Assembly: GCA_023405565.1 (NCBI GenBank)
Contig: JAEXXW010000070.1
Location: 1-7,584, forward strand
From: Pseudomonadota bacterium
Lineage (GTDB): Bacteria > Pseudomonadota > Alphaproteobacteria > Rhizobiales > Xanthobacteraceae
DNA length: 7,584 nt
Direction: 5' to 3'
Shown here: one piece after another, positions 1 through 6,293 of the stretch
Position numbering within the stretch: the stretch's first letter is position 1
Layout: the number at the start of each line of letters is the position of its first letter
Translations under genes and position numbers: made by a program
Notes under the pieces: generated by a model
What the model was told of the DNA's origin: nothing
The model's input: the letters and a program-made list of their open reading frames with translations, nothing else
Database searches by the model: none

Positions 1-590
1 ACCTAAAGCCGCGTGATCGCGAGCTGCTGTCGAAAGTGCCTTACGCCAAGGCGACGATTCCGGAGCCCTATCGGCGCCATATCGTCACCTATCACCGTAA
101 GGAATCGCCCGGCTCGATCGTGGTCGATAGCGACTCGCGGTTCTTGTATTATGTGATGCCGGACGGCAAGGCGATCCGCTACGGCATCACTGTTGGCGAG
201 GAAGCGCTGGCCTTCTCCGGCATTGCCAAAGTCGGCCGTAAGGCTGAATGGCCGACTTGGGTGCCGACCACGGCGATCAAGGAACGTCTTGGGCCGAGCA
301 TCCCGAATGTCGTCGGTCCCGGCCCGCATAACCCGCTCGGCGCTCGCGCGCTCTATCTCTACACGGGCGGCAAGGACACGCTGTACCGCATCCACGGCAC
401 CAACCAGCCCGAATATATCGGTGCCTCGGTGTCATCCGGCTGCATCCGCATGACCAACGAGGACGTCATCGACCTCTATAACCGGGTCAAGGACAATACG
501 GTGGTCGTCGTGCTTGCACCAAAACAGGGCGACTCACCAAACAATCCGCAGGTCGCTTTCGGGATGGCCGACCGCTACTCGACCCAGTAA
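1..590 (+). CDS. L,D-transpeptidase (YkuD/ErfK family), 5' end outside the window
   Basis: The product is a cysteine transpeptidase of the YkuD fold. These enzymes make 3-3 cross-links in peptidoglycan or attach proteins to it in the periplasm. The catalytic signature is clear: a histidine in RIHGTN (codon 393-395), followed by SSGCIRM with the nucleophilic cysteine at 441-443. The conserved stretch downstream (NEDVIDLYNRV) also fits. The frame is open to the window edge (codons from position 3 read LKPRDRELLSK), so the true start and any signal peptide lie upstream. A GTG at 36 could serve as a start but would leave no export signal, so I do not favour it. The YkuD domain runs from about codon 25 to 160 counted from that GTG. 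The C-terminal tail of about 25 residues is polar and poorly conserved in appearance. A terminator follows 20 bp after the stop. The exact reaction (cross-linking or lipoprotein anchoring) cannot be told from sequence. Confidence 0.93.
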   Translation, partial: LKPRDRELLSKVPYAKATIPEPYRRHIVTYHRKESPGSIVVDSDSRFLYYVMPDGKAIRYGITVGEEALAFSGIAKVGRKAEWPTWVPTTAIKERLGPSIPNVVGPGPHNPLGARALYLYTGGKDTLYRIHGTNQPEYIGASVSSGCIRMTNEDVIDLYNRVKDNTVVVVLAPKQGDSPNNPQVAFGMADRYSTQ

Positions 591-610
591 CCCGGATCAA
601 CGATTTCGTG

Positions 611-638
611 AAAACGGCGCCGGTTTCGGCGCCGTTTT
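611..638. terminator. Bidirectional Rho-independent terminator
   Basis: A perfect 11-bp inverted repeat (AAAACGGCGCC at 611-621, GGCGCCGTTTT at 628-638) encloses a 6-nt GGTTTC loop. On the plus strand the stem runs into TTTTT (635-639); on the minus strand the A-run at 611-614 gives a TTTT tail. It lies in the 59-bp gap between the convergent L,D-transpeptidase gene (stop at 590) and the phosphoesterase gene (stop at 650), so it can end transcription from both sides. Confidence 0.9.
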
Positions 639-649
639 TGTTTGGGGGA

Positions 650-1576
650 TCAACCGCCCAGATCGATCCGCAGGATCTCCGGCGGCACGCCAAGGCGGAA
701 CGGCACGGCGCTGGTACCAAGGCCGCCAGACACGATCATGTCGCGTCCGCCCTCCGAGATATGCCCGTAGGCAAAGCGCGCTCCGTACATCGACGGCACG
801 AAGCGCGGCCAGATCAGGGGCAACCGAATCTGCCCGCCATGCGTATGCCCGGCCAGGGTCAGCGAGACGCGATCCGGCACCTCGACAAAAATATCCGGCT
901 CATGCGCCATCAAGAGTACCGGATCGTCGGTTTTGATCTGCGCCATGGTCTTCGGCAGATCGTCCTCACCTCTGAAACGGCCCGGCGAAATGTAATGCGC
1001 GATCTGATCGCCCAGCCCGGCCAGCCAGAAGCGCGATTGCCCCTCGCCCAGCAGCACGGCGGTGTTTTCCATCAGCGGGATCTTGGCTCGCGCCAAAGCC
1101 TGGCGGATCTGCGTCTGATGAAACCACCAGTCGTGATTGCCCAGAATGGCATGCACGCCGAGCGGCGCCTTGAGTCGGGCCAGCTCAGCCGACCAGACGG
1201 CTTCCGGGACGACTTCGGTGACAAAGCGATGGGTCGCGACATAATCGCCGAGCAGCAGCACGATGTCGGAATTCAGATTGTTGGCAACCTCGACGATCTC
1301 GTGGACGCGCACGGCGCCCATGTTGGGGCCGCCGGCATGGAGATCGGCGATCACAGTGATGCTCAGCTTCAGAGCCGCTGGCCAGCCACGCGGCGTAAGC
1401 CGGTAGCGGGTCACACCCAGCATCATCGCCGCTTCCGCACCGGAATAGCCTGCCAATGCTGACCCCGACACGGCAACGAGGCCGGCACCACCGACCAGCA
1501 GCGATCGGCGGCTGATACCGCCGCGCACGCGAGGCTCCTCAGCCGGCAAAAGATCGGCGGGGCGGACTGGTTTCAT
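650..1576 (-). CDS. Tat-exported calcineurin-like metallophosphoesterase (YkuE-like)
   Basis: This 308-residue protein belongs to the calcineurin-like binuclear metallophosphoesterases. The metal-binding motifs appear in order: ADLHAGG (D78, H80), LLGDYV (D111), LGNHDWW (N147, H148), AHEPD (H225) and GHTHGGQ (H244, H246). The N-terminus has a twin-arginine signal, SRRSLLVGG, with arginines 23-24 followed by a hydrophobic stretch to about residue 43, so the folded enzyme is probably exported through Tat to the periplasm or membrane surface. The closest known types are YkuE and the LpxG-like UDP-2,3-diacylglucosamine hydrolases; the substrate here is not determinable. The ATG at 1576 has no clear ribosome binding site. 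A GTG at 1528 (codon 17) has a GAGGAG six bases ahead of it and keeps the Tat motif intact, so the true start may be 1528. The gene lies 81 bp after the extensin-like gene on the same strand and may be cotranscribed with it. Confidence 0.92.
   Translation of the reverse strand: MKPVRPADLLPAEEPRVRGGISRRSLLVGGAGLVAVSGSALAGYSGAEAAMMLGVTRYRLTPRGWPAALKLSITVIADLHAGGPNMGAVRVHEIVEVANNLNSDIVLLLGDYVATHRFVTEVVPEAVWSAELARLKAPLGVHAILGNHDWWFHQTQIRQALARAKIPLMENTAVLLGEGQSRFWLAGLGDQIAHYISPGRFRGEDDLPKTMAQIKTDDPVLLMAHEPDIFVEVPDRVSLTLAGHTHGGQIRLPLIWPRFVPSMYGARFAYGHISEGGRDMIVSGGLGTSAVPFRLGVPPEILRIDLGG
1535..1540 (-). promoter_or_regulatory. Ribosome binding site supporting an alternative phosphoesterase start
   Basis: On the minus strand GAGGAG (1540-1535) is followed by a six-base spacer and an in-frame GTG at 1528-1526. 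The protein would begin 16 residues later than the ATG at 1576, with the short n-region MRGGISRR typical of a Tat signal. The ATG at 1576 lacks a comparable site. Confidence 0.5.
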
Positions 1577-1657
1577 GCAACGCGTCTACACCATCGCGGT
1601 GAAGGGAGGGTTCACGGGATCATCAAAACTCAGCGACATCGCGTAAAAGCGGCGGCG

Positions 1658-2518
1658 TTATGGCGCTTCCTGTGGCCTTGGGCGCGGCAATGGAACCTCA
1701 TCCACCGGTGCCAGCACATTCCATTGGCACAGACGATAGCCCCCACGCCGCTCCGCCAAATCGACGTGAATATGGGTTTCATGATGGCCATCGGAACCCG
1801 GTCCGAGAACCGTGGTGAACCGGTCACAAGCCTGCTTGCGGACTGCCTCACGAAAATCGCGTACAAAACTGCGATCGGTGAAGCCGGCGAACTTGCCGTT
1901 GGCGAGATGAACGCCGCGAAAATCGATGGCATTGGCCATGCCATGCTCGCTGATCCTCGCGCCGGCAACGCGATTGCGACCGCGACAATCATAGGATGCG
2001 TAGTTGTCGAGACTGCGGATGGCAGAGCCGAGCGCGGCAACCGATGCTTTCAGATCTTCCCGCACCCATGTCGCGACCGCTTCCGCCATCGTGCAGCGGA
2101 GCGTCGCAGCCGGTGTCAATGTCACGCGCGACTTGTCCGGCATGATGACCGCCTCGAGTTTCACCACATCGGTCGCGCCGCAATCGCCCGGACCGGCCAG
2201 CGCCGGCAACGGCTCGATGACGGCAATCCGGTCGGCGATCCGTATACGGCACGCCGATGGTTCGTCCGGCTTGCTGTCGGCAACTTTGGCGGTCGCCTCA
2301 GCTTCAGGCTCCGCGGCGAACACCTCCATTGGCACCACAGGCACGTTCGGTCGGCTCTCGGCGGCGGGCGAAGGTTGTACAGCGGGTGTTGACGTTTGGG
2401 CCTGAGCCGGCACGAGCTTTGACTTCGGCTGCCCCGTCTCGCGGGCAAGCGCTGAATCTGCCGCACATGTCAGAACTGTCACAATGACAAACAGACGTTG
2501 AAAGAACCGACGTTGCAC
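1658..2518 (-). CDS. Exported extensin-like C-terminal domain protein (M15-like peptidase fold)
   Basis: From the GTG at 2518 this is a 286-residue protein. It starts with a signal peptide (about residues 1-25: basic n-region VQRRFFQR, hydrophobic core, cleavage after SALA). A low-complexity A/P/E/Q-rich linker follows to about residue 85, then the extensin-like C-terminal domain to about 267 and a proline/arginine-rich tail. Within the domain SEHGMANAID supplies H192 and D199, and GHHETHIHVD supplies H249/H251, the spacing of zinc ligands and catalytic residues in M15-type (VanX/MepA-like) peptidases. Six cysteines (90, 113, 142, 178, 231, 264) suggest disulfides in the periplasm. The frame is open further upstream to an ATG at 2674, but that start would overlap the divergent oxidase gene and bury the signal peptide behind 52 residues, so I reject it. 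AAGGA lies 11 bases before the GTG. A role in the cell wall is inferred; activity of this family is not established to my knowledge. Confidence 0.88.
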   Translation of the reverse strand: MQRRFFQRLFVIVTVLTCAADSALARETGQPKSKLVPAQAQTSTPAVQPSPAAESRPNVPVVPMEVFAAEPEAEATAKVADSKPDEPSACRIRIADRIAVIEPLPALAGPGDCGATDVVKLEAVIMPDKSRVTLTPAATLRCTMAEAVATWVREDLKASVAALGSAIRSLDNYASYDCRGRNRVAGARISEHGMANAIDFRGVHLANGKFAGFTDRSFVRDFREAVRKQACDRFTTVLGPGSDGHHETHIHVDLAERRGGYRLCQWNVLAPVDEVPLPRPRPQEAP

Positions 2519-2636
2519 GCGCTTCGATGTCCTTGATCCAGATCGTATTTGTGCGGGAACGCGCCGGCGTTGGCAATCGCGGAACCTTGCGCCCGTGCTA
2601 ACATCGGCTGGGTAATTTGCATGAAAGACCTGTGAC
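2519..2636. promoter_or_regulatory. Divergent intergenic region between extensin-like and oxidase genes
   Basis: This 118-bp gap separates two genes that start in opposite directions, so it must hold both promoters or their leader sequences. I could not find a convincing -35/-10 pair with 16-18 bp spacing on either strand. The weak candidates (TTGCGC at 2587 with GGTAAT at 2611 on the plus strand, 18-bp spacer) are not better than chance. The 5' part contains the AAGGA (minus strand, 2534-2530) that probably serves the extensin-like gene. Confidence 0.4.
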
Positions 2637-3803
2637 GTGACGTATGACGTGATCGTGGTTGGGCTCGGTGCCATGGGAAGCGCAGCGCTTTACCACTTGG
2701 CCCGGCAAAACTTGGCCCGGCAAAACGTCCGCGTCCTTGGCCTCGAGCGTTTCGAACCCGGCCATGACCGCGGCTCTTCGCATGGTCGCACGCGCATCAT
2801 CCGGCACGGCTATTTCGAGCACCCGTCCTATGTGCCTCTGGTGCGGCGCGCAGCGACACTCTGGCGCGACCTCGAACGGCAATCCGGCCAGAGCCTGATG
2901 ACGGTGACCGGCATCGTAGAGATCGGCACCCCGGACTCGACGCTCGTCAAAGGCACGCTCGCCGCATCGCGCGAACACCAACTCGCGCATGAGGTCCTGT
3001 CCGCACGCGAACTGATGAAACGCTATCCGGCCTTTCGCATTCCGCAGGACTTTGTTGCGGTCCTTCAACCCGATGGCGGCTTCGTCCAGGCGGAAGCCAG
3101 CATTCGCGCACATTTGCGGTTGGCAGCGGCGGCTGGCGCGGACCTTCGCACCGGCGAGCGCGTGCGCGCGATCGAACAGACGAATAATGGCGTGCGCATC
3201 AAAACGGAGCGCGGCGTTCTCGAAGCGAACACAGTCATCGTCAGTGCGGGCGCATGGACCAGATCGCTGTTGCCGGATGTCAAACTACCGCTCCAAATCA
3301 CACGGCAGGTCCTGCTCTGGGTGCGGCCATCGCAGCCCGATCTGTTCAGGACCGGCTGGTTTCCGGTTTTCATGATCGAAAGCGAAGCCGGTATCCATTA
3401 CGGATTTCCGCTGCATGACGACGATGGATTGAAGATCGCGAAACATCATCATGCCGGCGAAATCGTCGAACCCGACACCTACAACCGCACGATCTCGGCC
3501 ACGGACGAAACGTCGATCCTGACACCGATCCATCGCTTCCTGCCGGCGAGCGCCGGCCCGATCGTCGCAGCGAAGACGTGCATCTATACGATGACTCCCG
3601 ACGAGGATTTCGTGATCGATCGCGCACCCGGCCATGACCGCATCATCGTTGCATCGCCGTGCTCCGGTCATGGCTTCAAATTCGCGCCCGCAATTGGTGA
3701 GGCCCTGGCAGAGCTGGCGTTGACCGGACGCAGCACCAGCGATCTCAGCCGGTTTCGTATCAACCGCTTTGCTTCTGCCGGTTCTCCGCTCATCAACCAG
3801 TGA
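2637..3803 (+). CDS. solA: FAD-dependent amine oxidase, monomeric sarcosine oxidase / N-methyl-L-tryptophan oxidase type
   Basis: This 388-residue cytoplasmic flavoenzyme should oxidise a secondary N-methyl amino acid to the free amino acid, formaldehyde and hydrogen peroxide. The N-terminal Rossmann motif is VVGLGAMGSAA (G9, G11, G14), with E37 as the likely ribose-binding acid. HGRTRIIRHGY (H49, R53, R56) matches the conserved active-site arginine region of monomeric sarcosine oxidase. GLKIAKH (K266, H270) matches its oxygen-activating lysine and substrate-side histidine. KTCIYTMTPDEDF holds C315, the cysteine that binds FAD covalently in this family, and CSGHGFKF ends the flavin site with K348. 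The GTG start is the only option ahead of the Rossmann fold, since an in-frame TGA lies at 2622-2624; its ribosome binding site is weak. Residues 21-30 are LARQN twice, from a 15-bp tandem duplication. Substrate is uncertain: sarcosine, N-methyltryptophan or another N-methyl amine, so the gene symbol is a family-level label. Confidence 0.9.
   Translation: MTYDVIVVGLGAMGSAALYHLARQNLARQNVRVLGLERFEPGHDRGSSHGRTRIIRHGYFEHPSYVPLVRRAATLWRDLERQSGQSLMTVTGIVEIGTPDSTLVKGTLAASREHQLAHEVLSARELMKRYPAFRIPQDFVAVLQPDGGFVQAEASIRAHLRLAAAAGADLRTGERVRAIEQTNNGVRIKTERGVLEANTVIVSAGAWTRSLLPDVKLPLQITRQVLLWVRPSQPDLFRTGWFPVFMIESEAGIHYGFPLHDDDGLKIAKHHHAGEIVEPDTYNRTISATDETSILTPIHRFLPASAGPIVAAKTCIYTMTPDEDFVIDRAPGHDRIIVASPCSGHGFKFAPAIGEALAELALTGRSTSDLSRFRINRFASAGSPLINQ
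2697..2726 (+). repeat. Perfect 15-bp tandem duplication inside the oxidase gene
   Basis: TTGGCCCGGCAAAAC occurs twice head to tail (2697-2711 and 2712-2726), with the preceding C also shared. Both copies are in frame and encode LARQN-LARQN at codons 21-30. With a single copy the segment would read YHLARQNVRVLGLE, the usual spacing between the first Rossmann helix and the second strand in this family, so the second copy is an insertion of five residues. Confidence 0.95.
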
Positions 3804-3876
3804 TCCGGACCGGATTGCCTTTGCCTGCGAAATCCCCCACATCGCTATCGCGCGTATTGGATCGACGGAGCAGGTC
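3804..3876 (+). other. Short intergenic leader before the DUF898 gene
   Basis: The 73 bases between the oxidase stop and the DUF898 start hold a 13-bp odd palindrome overlapping the oxidase stop (ATCCGGACCGGAT, 3803-3815) without a T-tract, and a direct repeat TTGCCT TTGCCT (3815-3826). TTGCCT at 3821 with GCTATC at 3844 (17-bp spacer) is a weak candidate promoter for the downstream operon. No terminator is visible, so read-through from the oxidase gene is possible. Confidence 0.35.
3867..3870 (+). promoter_or_regulatory. Ribosome binding site of the DUF898 gene
   Basis: GGAG lies six bases before the ATG at 3877. It decides the start of the DUF898 gene: the frame is open to 3769, but that upstream ATG lies inside the oxidase gene and would add 36 residues with no membrane-protein character. 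Confidence 0.7.
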
Positions 3877-5145
3877 ATGTCGGTGACAGGGATGGCGGTT
3901 GCCGATGCGGCAGGCGAGGCGCCATCACGGCCGGTCAGCTTTATCGGCGCCGACAGGGATTATTGGCGCATTCTGGTCCGCGGCGCCTTTTTTCTCATGG
4001 TGACGCTCGGGCTGTATCGCTTCTGGCTCGCCACTGACATCCGGCGTTTCCTCTGGGCCAATACGGCCATCGACGGCGAGCCGCTTGAATATTCCGGCAC
4101 GGCCATCGAATTGCTGCAGGGCTTTCTGGTTGCCATTGCGCTGTTGCTGCCGATCTACACGATCTTCCTCATCACGGTGCTGGATCTAGGCCTGCTCGGC
4201 AATCTGCTGAGTGCCTTTGCCGTGGTGCTGCTGGTCTTTCTCAGCCAATACGGCATTTATCTCGCCCGGCGTTATCGCCTGACACGCACCGTTTTCCGCG
4301 GCTTGCGATTTCATCAGGACGGCTCGGGATTGCGCTATGCCATCTGTGCGGTGTGGTGGTGGTCTTTGACCGCGCTCACGCTTGGCTTTGCCTACCCTTT
4401 CAATCGCGCCGCCCTCGAGCGCTTCAAAATGCGCCACACTTATTACGGCGACCTGCAGGGGCGTTTCGAGGGTTCAGGTTGGCAGCTTTTCCTGCGCGGC
4501 TTTACATTATGGCTCCTCGTTCTGCTGCCGATCCTGGCTGCGCTGTCGTCATTCGCGATGATCGATTGGATCGCGGCGACAGGCGCCATGCAGGGTGGCG
4601 GTGACGTCCTCGGGCGCATGGAACGCGCGAGCCCCGGCTTTCTTGCTGCGGTTGGCTTCGGCATCATCGCCGTTTGCGCCAGTATCGTTCTGGCATTGCT
4701 GCTGCTGCCGCTCTTCCACACCATCGTCACGCGCTGGTGGGTCTCCGGCCTGCGCTTCGGCGCTATTGTCGCGGTCTCACACTTGCGGACGCGCGATGTC
4801 TATGCCGCCTATCTCCGCTTCGTTGGCTACGTGCTGCTCTTCGCCCTGCTGATCGCGCTTCTCATCCTCGTCGGTCTGTTTGTCATCGGACTCAGCACGG
4901 CCACCCTCTCATCGGAGATATCGGAAATCATCACGGTCCTGATGATGGTCGGCATCTATGTGGTATCGGCGCTTGGCCTGTCGACGCTGTATCAAGCCGT
5001 CGTATCGCTGTCGGTGTGGCGGCTGACGGCAGAATCGACCGGATTGTCGAATACAGATACGCTCGCACGCGTGCATGCTGCGGGTGAAGCCAGTTCACCG
5101 CTCGGCGAAGGCATCACCGACCTCCTCAATCTCGGTGGCATATGA
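3877..5145 (+). CDS. DUF898 (YjgN-like) polytopic inner-membrane protein
   Basis: This 422-residue protein has about eight hydrophobic segments (roughly residues 32-52, 79-99, 106-130, 155-175, 209-231, 255-280, 318-339 and 352-372), so it is an integral inner-membrane protein. The DUF898 signature is visible as a repeated unit. TLGLYRFWLATDIRRF, then W-N, DG, E-YSGTAIELLQGF (about residues 43-83), is echoed by TLGFAYPFNRAALERF, then GRFEGSGWQLFLRGF (about 168-209). A looser third copy may lie at TRWWVSGLRFGA and after (about 285-318). Function is unknown; the duplicated helical architecture might suit a transporter or a scaffold, but that is inference. Its stop overlaps the start of the M48 peptidase gene in ATGA, which points to translational coupling and a shared job. 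The last 50 residues are polar, with no further domain recognised. Confidence 0.9.
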   Translation: MSVTGMAVADAAGEAPSRPVSFIGADRDYWRILVRGAFFLMVTLGLYRFWLATDIRRFLWANTAIDGEPLEYSGTAIELLQGFLVAIALLLPIYTIFLITVLDLGLLGNLLSAFAVVLLVFLSQYGIYLARRYRLTRTVFRGLRFHQDGSGLRYAICAVWWWSLTALTLGFAYPFNRAALERFKMRHTYYGDLQGRFEGSGWQLFLRGFTLWLLVLLPILAALSSFAMIDWIAATGAMQGGGDVLGRMERASPGFLAAVGFGIIAVCASIVLALLLLPLFHTIVTRWWVSGLRFGAIVAVSHLRTRDVYAAYLRFVGYVLLFALLIALLILVGLFVIGLSTATLSSEISEIITVLMMVGIYVVSALGLSTLYQAVVSLSVWRLTAESTGLSNTDTLARVHAAGEASSPLGEGITDLLNLGGI

Positions 5146-6266
5146 TCGACAACGCACCACGCTCCTGCGCGGCCGTCTATTTCGACGGCGTGACCTCGGC
5201 CCGCCACGCGGTGACCATCGAGTTGACCGCGGATGGCGTCATCATCCGCGGCCAGGATGGCGCGGCTATCGATGAATGGCCTTATCCGCGCATGAAGCAC
5301 CTGTCCGCACCGGAACACATCTTCCGTATCGGCTTGCGCAAGAGCCCGAACCTGGCACGGCTGGAAGTCTACGACCAGGACGTCGCCCACGCGATCGATC
5401 TCGCCTGCCCCGACATCGACCGGAGCGGCGCCAGCGCCCGCGCGATGCAGAGAAAAGCCATCGCCTGGAGTTTCGTCGCGGCCGTGTCACTGTTTCTCGT
5501 CGGTGCCTATGGCGTGTCCACCATTGCCGACCGGATTGCTCCGCTGGTCCCGCAAGGCATCGAGCGGCGGCTGGGGGCTGCCGCCGACACGCAGATCCGC
5601 GCCATGCTGGAGAACGGCCCTCCCGGCCGGCCGCTCGAATGCGGCAACGCCGGCGTCGAGAAAGCGGGTGAAGCGGCCTTCGAAAAGCTGATGAAGCGGC
5701 TTCAGACAGCCGCCGGCATCCGCATTCCGCTGCAGGCGGCGGTTATCCGTCGCGATGAGGCCAACGCCATCGCCCTGCCCGGCGGCCATATCTACGTTTT
5801 CCAGGGGTTGATCGATCAGGCCCGCACCGTCGACGAAGTGGCCGGCGTCATCGCCCACGAACTCGGCCATGTGGCGCATCGGGACGGCACCCGCGCCATC
5901 CTCCAGGGGGCGGGGCTATCGCTGGTCTTTGGCATGCTGCTCGGCGATTTCGTTGGTGGCGGCGCCGTGGTGATCGCGGCCGAATCGCTGCTGAAATCGG
6001 CCTATTCCCGTGACAAGGAGGCCGCAGCAGACGACTATGCCGTCAAAACCATGTTGGCTGTGGATGCCGATGCCCGGGCCTTCGGAGAATTTCTCGCCAG
6101 GATCGCGGGAAAGACCGGAAAAGGCTCGATTTTCCTAGATCATCCAGCCACCCAGGATCGGGTGGCGCGCATCAACGCCATGGCCCCGCCGCAAAAAGGG
6201 GATGCAAGATTACTTGACGCGGCCGAATGGGCGGCCTTGAAACGCATCTGCGCGGGATATCGCTAA
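5142..6266 (+). CDS. Membrane-anchored M48 family zinc metallopeptidase
   Basis: This 374-residue protein carries the zinc-protease motif HELGH (H239, E240, H243) and the downstream ligand in SRDKEAAAD (E293), as in HtpX/Oma1/BepA-type M48 peptidases. It has three parts. Residues 1-95 form a soluble N-terminal domain with strand-like segments and no recognised catalytic motif. One transmembrane helix spans about 107-127, preceded by basic residues (RAMQRK). The peptidase domain follows, from about 175 to 350. The positive-inside rule suggests the N-terminal domain is cytoplasmic and the peptidase periplasmic; C167 and C370 could then pair. The start is the ATG at 5142 within the ATGA overlap with the DUF898 stop, with only a weak GGTGG upstream, consistent with coupled translation. 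Many M48 enzymes do membrane-protein or outer-membrane quality control; here the adjacent DUF898 protein is a natural candidate partner or substrate, which is inference. Confidence 0.93.
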   Translation: MIDNAPRSCAAVYFDGVTSARHAVTIELTADGVIIRGQDGAAIDEWPYPRMKHLSAPEHIFRIGLRKSPNLARLEVYDQDVAHAIDLACPDIDRSGASARAMQRKAIAWSFVAAVSLFLVGAYGVSTIADRIAPLVPQGIERRLGAAADTQIRAMLENGPPGRPLECGNAGVEKAGEAAFEKLMKRLQTAAGIRIPLQAAVIRRDEANAIALPGGHIYVFQGLIDQARTVDEVAGVIAHELGHVAHRDGTRAILQGAGLSLVFGMLLGDFVGGGAVVIAAESLLKSAYSRDKEAAADDYAVKTMLAVDADARAFGEFLARIAGKTGKGSIFLDHPATQDRVARINAMAPPQKGDARLLDAAEWAALKRICAGYR

Positions 6267-6282
6267 GCTCATCAAAACCCGC

Positions 6283-6286
6283 AGGA
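6283..6286 (+). promoter_or_regulatory. Ribosome binding site of the DUF1499 gene
   Basis: AGGA is placed seven bases before the ATG at 6294, in the 27-bp gap after the M48 peptidase stop. There is no room for a separate promoter or a terminator, so the gene should be translated from the same transcript. Confidence 0.65.
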
Positions 6287-6293
6287 ACAGACG

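Noticed and set aside
608..1462. Long open frame of 284 codons on the plus strand
   Set aside because: It lies antisense to the phosphoesterase gene, which has all its metal-binding motifs. The plus-strand product is rich in R, H and Q with no recognisable domain, as expected for a high-GC shadow frame.
1724..2392. Plus-strand open frame of 222 codons
   Set aside because: Antisense to the extensin-like gene, without a ribosome binding site or recognisable domain; a shadow of GC-rich coding sequence.
2519..2674. Upstream start (ATG at 2674) for the extensin-like protein
   Set aside because: It would overlap the divergent oxidase start by 38 bp and bury a clear signal peptide 52 residues from the N-terminus.
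3803..3815. Palindrome ATCCGGACCGGAT at the oxidase stop as a terminator
   Set aside because: Only six base pairs around a single base, so it cannot form a hairpin loop, and no T-tract follows. It could be an operator, but one copy without a regulator gene nearby is weak.
3769..3876. Upstream start that would extend the DUF898 protein by 36 residues
   Set aside because: It begins inside the oxidase gene and adds a polar segment unlike the family; the ATG at 3877 has GGAG at six-base spacing.
3285..3878. Minus-strand open frame of 197 codons
   Set aside because: Antisense to the well-supported flavoenzyme gene; no domain or coding signature of its own.
6252..6282. GCGGG/CCCGC inverted repeat just before the DUF1499 ribosome binding site
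   Set aside because: A five-base stem with a 21-base loop is easily produced by chance in GC-rich DNA; no basis for a regulatory hairpin.
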